A stretch of DNA of 64,000 nucleotides, from NCBI RefSeq assembly GCF_030125375.1, contig NZ_JASJUU010000001.1:434001-498000 (forward strand), in the 5' to 3' direction. Positions 7,599 to 16,400 of this stretch are shown here, in pieces (positions within the stretch are counted from its first letter, which is position 1; every line of letters begins with the position of its first letter). The notes below the pieces were generated by a model. The model was not told the DNA's origin. It ran no database searches and worked only from the letters and a program-made list of their open reading frames with translations. The stretch comes from Pseudoalteromonas umbrosa (GTDB lineage Bacteria; Pseudomonadota; Gammaproteobacteria; Enterobacterales; Alteromonadaceae). The translations under genes and the position numbers were made by a program.

Positions 7599-8096
7599 TT
7601 ATTTACCGTAGCCTTCCTCTTTTTGATAGGTATACCCACCGGAGTGTGTTGCATTTAGCATCTCAGTTACACTGGTAGTATAAAAGTGATTAATGAGTTC
7701 GCTGTGATAGCCGCGATAGATAGTTTTGGCTTGAGATCGAGTGGTATAGCCCTCAGTACTTTCATATTCATAGCCTAAGGACTTGATATTTAATGCTTCA
7801 TTAAGATCTGATGTATAAAAGTGATTGCCCCCGGGGCCTGCAGTGGGGTTGTGCATGCGATAAAATGCTTTATCAGCATCGTTGTCATCATAGCTGACTA
7901 AAATCACAGCAATACCCTCATAAGTAAATCCGCCTGAGTGTGTCGCGTTAAGCATGTCTGTCACATTGGTTGTGTAGAAGTGATTTCCATGTTTGTAGGC
8001 TCGATATAATGTTTTGTCAGCAGCGAGAGCCGACCAGCTGGTTGTGGCTAACAGGGCGCTTAGTAATAAAGCAACTTTTTTGGTTTTTATGTTCAT
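7599..8096 (-). CDS. Secreted three-repeat protein (DUF5648-like repeats)
   Basis: The start chosen is the ATG at 8096, which has AAGGA six bases upstream, giving 165 residues with a signal peptide (MNIKTKKVALLLSALLATTS, cut near ALA). The mature part is three copies of a roughly 45-residue unit. Each begins with a tyrosine/arginine pair (LYRAY, FYRMH, IYRGY), contains HFYT, then an alanine/asparagine helix (MLNATHSGG or ALNIKSLG), and ends Y-x-x-EGY-type. This matches the DUF5648 repeat found in secreted proteins of marine bacteria. Repeats 1 and 3 share the string MLNATHSGG and are closest to each other. Function is unknown; an extracellular binding role is a guess. Confidence 0.7.
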   Translation of the reverse strand: MNIKTKKVALLLSALLATTSWSALAADKTLYRAYKHGNHFYTTNVTDMLNATHSGGFTYEGIAVILVSYDDNDADKAFYRMHNPTAGPGGNHFYTSDLNEALNIKSLGYEYESTEGYTTRSQAKTIYRGYHSELINHFYTTSVTEMLNATHSGGYTYQKEEGYGK

Positions 8097-8313
8097 CTTC
8101 ATTCCTTGTATTTATCTAATTAGGGGTCAAACCAAAAAAGATAATAACATTTAAAACACATTTATTAATATTAAATTTACATTTGGGTGGGTGTTGGGTA
8201 TTTAAGTCATTGAAGGATCTAGAGGTTTTAAAGTGCTTTCATTCAGTATTCAGCTAAAATTAGGTATTAATTTTAATTGTCTAGCCTGTTATGAAAACCT
8301 TTGGAGCCCATAC

Positions 8314-9231
8314 ATGATAGAAAAAAGCCAGTTCGTAGGTTGTTTTAAAGGCCTTGCTATTGGTGATGCTTTAGCGGCTTCCTATGAAGGTGGGCCAATT
8401 GAGCGTCTACTTTGGCATTTTTTAGGTCGAACTAAAATAGGTCAAAGAAGGTATACAGACGATACGCAAATGTCGATTGACATTGCTCAGTCTTTTTTAA
8501 CATGCAAGCACCTTGATCAAACTCATTTGGCGCAAACTTTTGCCAATAGTTACCGATGGTCTCGCGGATATGGGCCCAGTGCAGCTCATTTGCTAAAAGG
8601 CATTAAAAATGGCGAGTCTTGGGAGAGGCTAAATCGTAAAAAGTTTGCTGAAGGCTCTATGGGCAATGGTGCTGCCATGCGAGCGCCTATCGCAGCCTTA
8701 TGTAGTTTAAGTTGTCATGATGGACTTATGGATTATGTATCTAAGAGCGCTGAGATCACTCATGCTCACCCCCAAGCGATTGAAGGGGCGCAGCTTATTG
8801 CACATGCAACACGCTTAGCACTGATAGGTGTCGAGAGCATAGGTATTTTGCAGGCTTTGTGTGTCAATGTGATAGCGCCCGTCTATAAGTTGAAGCTCAG
8901 TAAGTGTCTAGGCTATGTTGCTGGGGGTAAGTTACAGCCTATCACAGTCATAAAAGCCGAACTTGGTAATGGTATGCTGGCAAGCGAATCTTGCGTTACT
9001 GCGCTTTACTTTGCGTTTATGTATAGGCGGTTGGCTTTTTCTGAAATGCTGCAAGCGATTTGTGACTTAGGCGGTGATGCCGACACAATTGCAGCAATGG
9101 CTGGGGCAATATGGGGTGCCATTAATGGGGGGCTTGCGCTGATTGAATACGATAATCAAATCGAAGATTTAGCTGTAATAGAACAGTTAGCAAGCAGTAT
9201 TTATTTCCGTTATCAAGAGATGGTACAGTGA
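8314..9231 (+). CDS. ADP-ribosylglycohydrolase family protein
   Basis: The ATG at 8314 is preceded by TTGGAGCCC and gives 305 residues; the frame stays open further upstream but without support. The family signatures are all present: GDALA at residue 17, the metal-binding TDDTQ at 48-52, GSMGNGAAMR near 110, and the C-terminal GGDADTIAAMAGAIWGA. These Asp/Thr residues bind two magnesium ions. The family removes ADP-ribose from arginine or other targets (DraG, ARH) or acts on related nucleotides, so the exact substrate is open. It is a cytoplasmic single-domain enzyme of normal size with no dinitrogenase genes nearby. Confidence 0.85.
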   Translation: MIEKSQFVGCFKGLAIGDALAASYEGGPIERLLWHFLGRTKIGQRRYTDDTQMSIDIAQSFLTCKHLDQTHLAQTFANSYRWSRGYGPSAAHLLKGIKNGESWERLNRKKFAEGSMGNGAAMRAPIAALCSLSCHDGLMDYVSKSAEITHAHPQAIEGAQLIAHATRLALIGVESIGILQALCVNVIAPVYKLKLSKCLGYVAGGKLQPITVIKAELGNGMLASESCVTALYFAFMYRRLAFSEMLQAICDLGGDADTIAAMAGAIWGAINGGLALIEYDNQIEDLAVIEQLASSIYFRYQEMVQ

Positions 9232-9525
9232 GTAGATTATTGTTTCACAGTTGCTTTATTAACTAGAGGTTTTTGCAGTTATAACCGATTTTTTAAAATC
9301 TAAGTTAGACATAGCCGTTAAGGATATATTATCCACCTTATAGGGGCTTGGTAATACTTTCAGTGGGTTATCTTAGTTTTCACTATCTTAAATGTTTGCT
9401 TTTCGATTGCATTTTAGCAGTCGGCAGTTATTTCTTTAAATTCCAAACTATGTTGAAATTGCCGCAGTGGACACTTCTTTTGCCTGCTTAGCGTTCTATG
9501 GCGTCTATTAATTCCTAAATACATG
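9232..9525. other. Intergenic stretch without recognised genes
   Basis: I see no convincing frame, RNA gene or repeat between the ADP-ribosylglycohydrolase stop and the terminator of the minus-strand peptide gene. Confidence 0.5.
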
Positions 9526-9555
9526 ATAAAAAAGCCACGATAACGCAGTGGCTTT
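9526..9555 (-). terminator. Intrinsic terminator of the knottin-like peptide gene
   Basis: AAAGCCAC (9531-9538) pairs with GTGGCTTT (9548-9555). Read on the minus strand, the stem is followed by TTTTTT. It lies 18 bases past the stop of the peptide gene, which supports that gene being transcribed alone. Confidence 0.8.
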
Positions 9556-9572
9556 AGCAGCTTTCTAGACGA

Positions 9573-9749
9573 TTATTGGCAATAACGGCTGTAGCAAGTA
9601 CCTTGCGAGCAACATGCTAATGTGTTGCCAAAGCAATTAGTCCTGCCTGTGTTACAGCCACCTGCAACATCTGGAGTTTGCGCGTTAGGTAATTCTTGGG
9701 TGTTTTTACTCAGGTCTTTAATGCGTTTCTTATCAAGTGTTAGTTTCAT
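9573..9749 (-). CDS. Secreted cysteine-knot-like peptide precursor (double-Gly leader, RiPP-like)
   Basis: A 58-residue frame with an ideal ribosome-binding site (AAAAGGAAGC, 3 bases before ATG). Residues 1-31 form a leader starting MKLTLDKKRIKDLSKNTQEL and ending TPDVAGG. This resembles the K-L-x-L-x-K-K-x-I-x-x-L leader and Gly-Gly end of class I lanthipeptide-type precursors. The 27-residue core has six cysteines at 32, 39, 46, 47, 52 and 57, spaced C-X6-C-X6-CC-X4-C-X4-C. That is the framework of inhibitor-cystine-knot peptides such as omega-conotoxins. A sigma70-like promoter overlapped by a palindrome lies upstream and a terminator downstream, so the gene is a complete stand-alone unit. 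No lanthionine synthetase, peptidase-ABC exporter or immunity gene is adjacent. Disulfide knot versus thioether bridging cannot be decided from sequence. Confidence 0.75.
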   Translation of the reverse strand: MKLTLDKKRIKDLSKNTQELPNAQTPDVAGGCNTGRTNCFGNTLACCSQGTCYSRYCQ

Positions 9750-9793
9750 AATGCTTCCTTTTATTCAAACTTGTTGAGGTTGTTTTTACTTTT

Positions 9794-9836
9794 TGTACAC
9801 CTGTGTACATAAAGTAAGTTTGAGCATATGTGTAAA
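9794..9836 (-). promoter_or_regulatory. Promoter with palindromic operator for the peptide gene
   Basis: On the minus strand TTTACA (9831-9836) and TTTATG (9808-9813) are spaced by 17 bases, a plausible -35/-10 pair. Overlapping the -10 end and start region is the perfect inverted repeat TGTACAC-CT-GTGTACA (9794-9809). A repressor bound there would block transcription. The TGTACA half-site is vaguely like TyrR-type boxes but the spacing differs, so the regulator is unknown. Confidence 0.55.
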
Positions 9837-10134
9837 ACATAAACAACACCAATGAAAATTTATCATGTTGTTTAGATTAAATACTTTAACTTGTTGTTGG
9901 TTTAATTATGAAGTCACTTGCTTTTACCTCACTTAAAGCACATGTTTTACCTAAAAAAGGTTCATCTTGTGTTTATTTTTGTTGTCGCATTATGGGAAAA
10001 TATAAAAACAGATAGCCAATATGTTGAATTTACGAGCGTTTGAATCACACTGGCTGCTTAAAAAGCTGCCTTGACAACATATTTCGATGAGCTCTGCTTG
10101 TCTTTGTGGCTTTGTAAAATCAAAAAGGAAGCGT

Positions 10135-11184
10135 ATGAACTTAATTCCTGCGATGCTGCTCGCAGCAGCATCCACCCAAGCAAATGCTGAAATAGCAACA
10201 CATGTAGACAAAGCTTTAGATGGCAAAGTGATTGATGCCGTGCCATTAGATAGGCCTGCAGCAATATATCCTAGATTGGCCGCTGAGCGTGGCAGAGAGG
10301 GATGGGTGCAGTTGAGCTATGTCGTCAATGAGCGTGGCGAAGTAGAGTCTGCAGTTATAGAGAAGTCATCGGGGGAACCGTCATTTGAACGCTCTGCGCT
10401 AAATGCAGTAAAAAAGTGGCAATTTAAACCTGCGACACAAAATAATAAACCAATTAAGCAATGTAAAAACCAAGTGCAATTGGCATATCACTTACCGGAA
10501 CCATATCGTGGCGTGTCACGACCGTTTTTGAAGCGTTATAAAAAGATTATTAAACACATTGACAAAAATGAGCTCGAATCAGTATCGGAATTATTTCAGG
10601 AGATTGAGGAACGCAAGCTAAAAAATTTTACTGAAGATAGCTATTACTGGGTAGCGAAAGCACGCTACTTTGCTAAGAAAAATGACAGAGAGAATGAACT
10701 TCGCGCGATTGTTCGGATCGTGCAGGTTGATCAGGGGTATATACCTGACGATATGTTCATTGCCTATTTAACTCGATTAATTGTATTAAATATGGAGCAA
10801 AGTAAGCTCAAATATGCGTTATCTACCTATGATCGTTTGTCTAAAATATCTGGTGCTGAAGCTTCAGTTAAAATGCTCGCACCATATATAGATAAGGTGC
10901 ATGCGTTGATAAAAGACGAAAGTAAAGATATTTGGGTAAACGGACAAATAAATCACTCTTTATGGAGTCATAAACTGGTTAGAAGTGCATTTTCGATATC
11001 TGATATTCAAGGCAACTTGGACACTTTAGAAGTAAGATGTGATAACCAGTTTTCAACGTATGATGTCAAAGCCGGGCTTCAATGGAATATCCCTAAAAGC
11101 TGGCAAGGCTGTCAAGTTTACATATACGGAGATAAGGGCGCATCATTTAATCTTGTTGAAACGGAAGCTGCAAAAAATGTTTAG
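10135..11184 (+). CDS. Periplasmic TonB C-terminal-domain protein
   Basis: The start chosen is the ATG at 10135 with AAAAAGGAAGCGT upstream, giving 349 residues and a short signal peptide (MNLIPAMLLAAASTQANA). The TonB C-terminal fold follows at once (residues about 30-110: YPRLAAERGREGWVQLSYVV, then SGEPSFERSALNAVKKWQF). About 230 mostly helical residues of unknown role come after. Normal TonB is held by an N-terminal membrane helix and has a proline-rich linker. Here the domain is N-terminal and apparently free in the periplasm, so it is unlikely to be a classical energy transducer. It lies divergent from the knottin-like peptide gene, 385 bases away. Confidence 0.7.
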   Translation: MNLIPAMLLAAASTQANAEIATHVDKALDGKVIDAVPLDRPAAIYPRLAAERGREGWVQLSYVVNERGEVESAVIEKSSGEPSFERSALNAVKKWQFKPATQNNKPIKQCKNQVQLAYHLPEPYRGVSRPFLKRYKKIIKHIDKNELESVSELFQEIEERKLKNFTEDSYYWVAKARYFAKKNDRENELRAIVRIVQVDQGYIPDDMFIAYLTRLIVLNMEQSKLKYALSTYDRLSKISGAEASVKMLAPYIDKVHALIKDESKDIWVNGQINHSLWSHKLVRSAFSISDIQGNLDTLEVRCDNQFSTYDVKAGLQWNIPKSWQGCQVYIYGDKGASFNLVETEAAKNV

Positions 11185-11374
11185 CAAGTTTGCAGCAGTT
11201 ATAAAACCAAAATGATTTAGAGTTGGCGTGGTCAAACTAAGAGCGCGCCTGATATCCCACATTCTTATTTAAATACCACTTTTCTTGCTGTGAGATTTAA
11301 AAACAGCAAGTGAGGACACTTTTTATTCCCTCTAATTGGCCATACTGCGCGCTAGTAGTACTTAGGAGCGCGTT

Positions 11375-12262
11375 ATGTCCAATCAAAATTCTATATCACT
11401 GTTTTCAGTAGTCAGGTTAAGCCCAATAAAGGTGGCGTTAACTTGGTTAATGGTGATAGCAGAAAATATCCTGCTAATTTTACTTCCTTTATTAATTGGC
11501 TATGCCATTGATGGTGTGCTGTCAAAAGATTTTCAGCCGTTAGTGGTCTTTGCTGCTTGTCTATTTGGTTTGGTGGTCGTGAGCGTGATACGCCGATTAT
11601 ACGACACACGGGTGTATGGGAACATTCGCGTTAAGTTGGCCGAGACAGTTGCGCATAATTTACGCGGCGCTGATATCTCAGCCAAAAATGCACGCCTTGT
11701 GATGTCCAGAGAGCTGGTGGATTTTTTAGAAAATGATTTACCAGCACTGATGACTGCGGGGATCCAACTGGTTTCAATTGTGATCATACTTGCGACATTT
11801 CATAGTTACTTTGCCTTGAGTGTATTAGCGGCCAGCTGTGCCATGTTGATGGTGTACGGATTTTGTCATGGTACTTTTAAACGTCTCAACGGCAAGTTGA
11901 ACGACCAAACAGAGCAGCAGGTGCATATCTTAAGTCACAAGCCTTTTGCAGCTTTAAGCGCCCACCTAGAAAAACTCAAAAAGCATGAAATTGCACTTTC
12001 TGATACCGAGGCACTGGTATATGGCTTGATATTTTCACTGTTATTTGTCTCAGTACTTGGCAATTTATGGTTGGTGAATATGTTGCCAAATCCTTCCACA
12101 GGCGACGTATTTTCGATTCTTACCTATTCACTAGAATTTGTTGATACAGCAATTATGTTGCCCGTAACACTGCAGGTATTGTCCCGCTTAGATGAAATTA
12201 CACAGCGTTTAAATCGAAACGAATTGGCACTTAATGATAAGGAAGCAAGCTATGAATTATAA
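11375..12262 (+). CDS. ABC exporter six-transmembrane domain without ATPase
   Basis: A 295-residue protein matching only the membrane half of a type-I ABC exporter. It has paired helices near residues 15-45 and 55-75, a coupling-helix region, then helices near 130-165 and 210-235, and a short tail. There is no Walker A, ABC signature or Walker B sequence, and the gene stops about where an ATPase would begin. The family is known (ABC-type membrane region proteins lacking the nucleotide-binding domain). It starts after TTAGGAGCGCGTT and overlaps the next gene, so it is the first gene of the RND efflux operon. Confidence 0.75.
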   Translation: MSNQNSISLFSVVRLSPIKVALTWLMVIAENILLILLPLLIGYAIDGVLSKDFQPLVVFAACLFGLVVVSVIRRLYDTRVYGNIRVKLAETVAHNLRGADISAKNARLVMSRELVDFLENDLPALMTAGIQLVSIVIILATFHSYFALSVLAASCAMLMVYGFCHGTFKRLNGKLNDQTEQQVHILSHKPFAALSAHLEKLKKHEIALSDTEALVYGLIFSLLFVSVLGNLWLVNMLPNPSTGDVFSILTYSLEFVDTAIMLPVTLQVLSRLDEITQRLNRNELALNDKEASYEL

Positions 12263-13424
12263 AAAAATAATGGCGATATCGGCAGGGCTATTTTCGATAT
12301 TCGTCGCACTGGTGATTGTTGATGAATTGACTGTTGAAGCAAAGCCTAACGTTGTCAAAGAACCTGTGAAACAACCAGTTTCAACAGTGACCGTTGTGGC
12401 AAAGGCACATCATCCCGAAGTGACGCTCATTGGCAATACAAGGGCGCGTTTTTTGACGCAATTGAAAGTAACCAGTGATGGCCAGCTAGCGTGGCTAGAT
12501 ACGCACTTGGAACCAGGTAACTTAATTAAAGCGCAGACGCTGTTAGCCAAATTGAATATGACGCATCTAAAGTCTGAACTGGCAGAGGCAAAAAGTCGTG
12601 TTGAGCATGCCAAACTTGAATTAGAGCGTCAGCTACATGAGCAGTCGGTGGCACTGAGTATGTTGTCGGCCAATAATCAAAGTCCATTCGCCAAAAGAGA
12701 GCCACAAGTCGCAGCGGCAAAATCAGATTTAACACAAGCAGAGCAAGCACTTAAAAGTACTGAAAAGCGAGTGCAAGAAGCAAATGTGAGTGCGCCATTT
12801 GATGCCGTTATTTTATCAAGGTTTGTGAGTCCAAATGATTGGTTAAGTGCAGGGGAGGCTTTGTTTGAAGTGGCAGCAAGCGACAGCATAGATGTAGTTG
12901 TGCCAGTGTCTGAGCCTGTTTGGCAAACGCTACAAGGCAAGCTTAAAGATAAAAAAATAACAATGCATGTCACAGATCGTGCTAATAAACGTTGGCCTGC
13001 CTCACTCAGGTATATTGCGCCCAATTTGGACGTAACCACTCGGCAGCGTCAAGTTGTTTTGCAGGTCGCCAATCCTTATGAACAACCTGCTGCGCTTTTG
13101 CCAAATCAACCAGTGCAGGTGAGCATGGCATTTTCAGAGCCTGTTTTATCTTATCAAGTGCCGCAAAGCGCGGTGACGAGAGACGGATATGTTTGGACGC
13201 TAGGTATTGATAATACTTTACAAAAAGAAGCCATTGAGGTGCTTTCTAAAAGCTCAGGTGCTGTGCATATTCGCTTCGAAAAAGACAGTGAGAATGCTAA
13301 GCAAGTGGTTGTTTATCCTTTACTGAGCATGATAGCTGGTACACATGTTGAGCCGATATCACAGGATATGCAATTAGCAGACAGCACAGGTTCAGGGGAG
13401 GTGTCTGATGAACTGGCTCACTAA
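12252..13424 (+). CDS. RND efflux periplasmic adaptor (membrane fusion protein)
   Basis: The ATG at 12252, with AAGGAAGCAAGCT upstream, overlaps the end of the ABC-like gene. This gives 390 residues. An N-terminal membrane anchor (residues 5-24) is followed by a lipoyl-like half motif, and a coiled-coil hairpin (about 95-165, rich in Ala/Glu/Lys) comes next. The second half motif follows (VSAPFDAVILSRFVSPNDWL), with beta-barrel and membrane-proximal domains at the end. It bridges the inner-membrane pump to an outer-membrane channel. No TolC-type channel gene is in the operon, so a shared one is presumably used. Confidence 0.85.
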   Translation: MNYKKIMAISAGLFSIFVALVIVDELTVEAKPNVVKEPVKQPVSTVTVVAKAHHPEVTLIGNTRARFLTQLKVTSDGQLAWLDTHLEPGNLIKAQTLLAKLNMTHLKSELAEAKSRVEHAKLELERQLHEQSVALSMLSANNQSPFAKREPQVAAAKSDLTQAEQALKSTEKRVQEANVSAPFDAVILSRFVSPNDWLSAGEALFEVAASDSIDVVVPVSEPVWQTLQGKLKDKKITMHVTDRANKRWPASLRYIAPNLDVTTRQRQVVLQVANPYEQPAALLPNQPVQVSMAFSEPVLSYQVPQSAVTRDGYVWTLGIDNTLQKEAIEVLSKSSGAVHIRFEKDSENAKQVVVYPLLSMIAGTHVEPISQDMQLADSTGSGEVSDELAH

Positions 13425-16400
13425 ATGGTTTATTGATAATACGGTTGCAGCAAATTTGTTGATGTTTGCCATTATCGCCAGTGGCGTTTTAGCACTTGGG
13501 CAACTGCGGGTTGAGTCTTTTCCGCAAATCCCTGCTTCGACGATTTCAGTGTCTGTGTCGTACCCAGGTGGCAGTGCCGAGCAAATTGATGCAGGTATCA
13601 CTCAGCGCGTTGAAGAGGCCATTAGCGGTATCGCTGGTGTGAAACAAGTGGTGAGTGAGTCCAGTGCAGGGAGCTCAATGGTGAGCATTCGTAAAACACC
13701 TGATACGGATATCGAACAGCTATTGAGTGAAGTGCGTAATCGGGTCAATGCCATTGTGGGGTTTCCATCACTGGCAGAAAGACCGATAGTTAGTAAAGAT
13801 GAATTTACTAATTTAGCGGCGTTTGTGATTGTCTCTGCGCCCAGAGCTAATGCGGATTTACAGCCAATTGCCAGACAAGTCGAAGTGGCATTGAAAAAAC
13901 ATTCAGATATTTCATCTGTTGATAACTGGGGAAGTCGTAGTCCGCAATTGGTGATTGAACCAGAACCAATAAAACTTGCTCACCTTGGTTTGTCACTAGA
14001 AAGCGTGGCCGTGGCGATAGAGCAGGCTTCTTTAGAAACCAGAACCGGAGAACTTGAAAGCCAAAGTGGTCGCATACTATTACGTGGTGATGGCTATGCT
14101 GATAGCACTGAACTACTAAAAAATATCCCCGTTTTGGCGAATGCGCAGGGTACGGTTAAGCTATCTGATATTGCGCAGGTATATCGCAACTTTGCCCAAA
14201 CTAGCTCGATTGTGCGTAACAACGGAGAAAACGCCATTGCGCTGCTGATCAGCACCAGTCAGTCAGATAACTTGCTGCATGTGAGCAAAGCGGTCAATGA
14301 CACGCTTGAGCAAATGCGCAAACACCTACCGGCTGATGTGCAGCTAAGTACCATGGCTGATATGGCTCCATATATTGAAGATCAATTATTTAGATTAGGT
14401 CACAACGCATGGCAAGGGCTGCTCATTGTGATTGTATTACTTGGTATTTTTTTAGACTTAAAATTGGCATTTTGGGTATCTGCGGGTATTCCTGTTGCGC
14501 TGTTTGGCACTTTGGGCGCATTGCAGCTGACCGATCACAGTATTAATGACATTACCTTATTTGGCTTTATTTTAGTCCTGGGTATTTTAGTCGATGATGC
14601 GGTGGTTGTCGGAGAAGCCATTCATGAAAAGCGGGGAGTACACAAAAACAGTCAACTTGCTGCATTTAAAGGCGTACAGTCAGTGTCGGTTGCGACCATA
14701 TTTGGCGCTTTGACAACCATTGCTGCGTTTTCTCCGATGCTTTGGATAAACAATGATTTGGCCAAACTACTTGCAGGTTTTTCAGTGGTGGTTATCCTTG
14801 CTTTGCTGTTTTCACTGATAGAGAGCAAGTTTATTTTACCTGCTCACCTGAGCACTTCGACCACGCGTCAATCCAAAAACGGGTCGATGGTTAGTTGTGT
14901 GCAAATGCAAGCTCAGAGCTTTTTACTTACCTTAAAAAGCAAGGCTTACCAACCAGCCCTTGGCTTTGCAATGAAATATAAAGTAGCCAGTTTATTGTTC
15001 TTCTGTGCGTTTATTACATTGGCCTATGGCATGTGGTCCATAGGGACGATCCGAAGCGCGGTTTTTCCAGAGATCCCTGGGCGTTACATTACTGCTAAGG
15101 TGTCATTGCAAGATGGCGCGCCTTTACCACTGCAAGCGAACGCGTTAAACCAAATAGAGCGCGCAGCGACGCAAATATCAGATGTCATTCAAGCAGAGCA
15201 CAAACTCGAGAAGACGCCATTTGTGAATGCATTGGCTTGGTCTGATGGTTATGGTGATATTGAAATTACTTTGGAGCTTTCAAATGAAGCGCTCAGTGCA
15301 GTCCCCAGTCATGAATTAACCGATAGCTGGCGTTTGCAAACTGGAGTCATTGAGGGGGCCGATTCAGTGCAATTTTCGGCATCGGAAGCACCTGCAGGTG
15401 GGACGTTTGTATCGATTATTGCGCCTGAAAAAGCGCAAGCTCAGCAAGTGAGTGCTCTGCTATCTGATGCATTGGCTTTGCAGTCGGGCGTATCAGATAT
15501 TTATGACGACGCCAGTGGCGGGCAGTGGCAGGTGCGTATCAAGTTAAATGATTATGGTCAGCAATTAGGACTTACTCAGCATCACATTGCTCAATTTACC
15601 GGAGACGCATTTGGGCACAGAGAAATACACCGATTGCTAGATCAAGGCCAAGAGACCAAGGTCATAGTGCGGTATGCACAGCAAGAGCGGCAAAGTATCG
15701 AGCAGTTAAAGCACAGCATATTGACACTAGAGTCAGGCCATAGCGTGCGATTAGCAGATATCGCCACGCTGAGTTTTGAGCAAGTGCCAGAGACGATTTA
15801 TCGACGAGAGGGCGAGGAAGTCGTCAATGTATATTGGAAGCAAAACAGACATATCCAATCGCCAGAAGAGGTGATGGCAAATTTACAATCAGAGATTAGT
15901 CATCTGGAGCAAGCGTATCCAAGTGTAAAAATAAAAGCAGGTGGAGAGTTTGAGGAGATATCTGAGGTATCTAAAGGGTTTAAATCAGCGATGTGGATGA
16001 CGGTGATCCTCATTTATATTTTATTGGCAATTCCGCTTAAATCTTATTGGCAGCCTTTGATCATTATGGCGGTGATCCCGTTTGGTTTTGCTGGCGCTAT
16101 TTTTGGGCATTACATTATGAACCTGCCAATTAGTTTATTGTCGATGTTTGGCATGATGGCGATGACGGGGATAGTGATAAATGACTCATTGGTGTTGATC
16201 ACCCGCTTTAATCATTTATACCGAACTGGCACGCCATTGAATGAGGCTTTAATTCAAGCTGGATTAAGTCGTTTTCGAGCTATATTCCTCACCACAGTAA
16301 CGACGGTATGTGGTTTACTGCCACTGCTATTTGAACAAGCGGAGCAGGCGCAATATTTAAAACCTGCGGCGGTGTCATTGATTTTTGGCGAGTTGTTTGC

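Noticed and set aside
9573..9749. Calling the cysteine-rich peptide a proven lanthipeptide
   Set aside because: The leader resembles class I lanthipeptide precursors, but there is no LanB/LanC, LanM or exporter gene in the window, and the cysteine spacing fits a disulfide knot at least as well.
9908..10015. 35-codon plus-strand frame with three cysteines near the knottin-like gene
   Set aside because: No ribosome-binding site and no leader or double-Gly pattern; not a second precursor as far as I can see.
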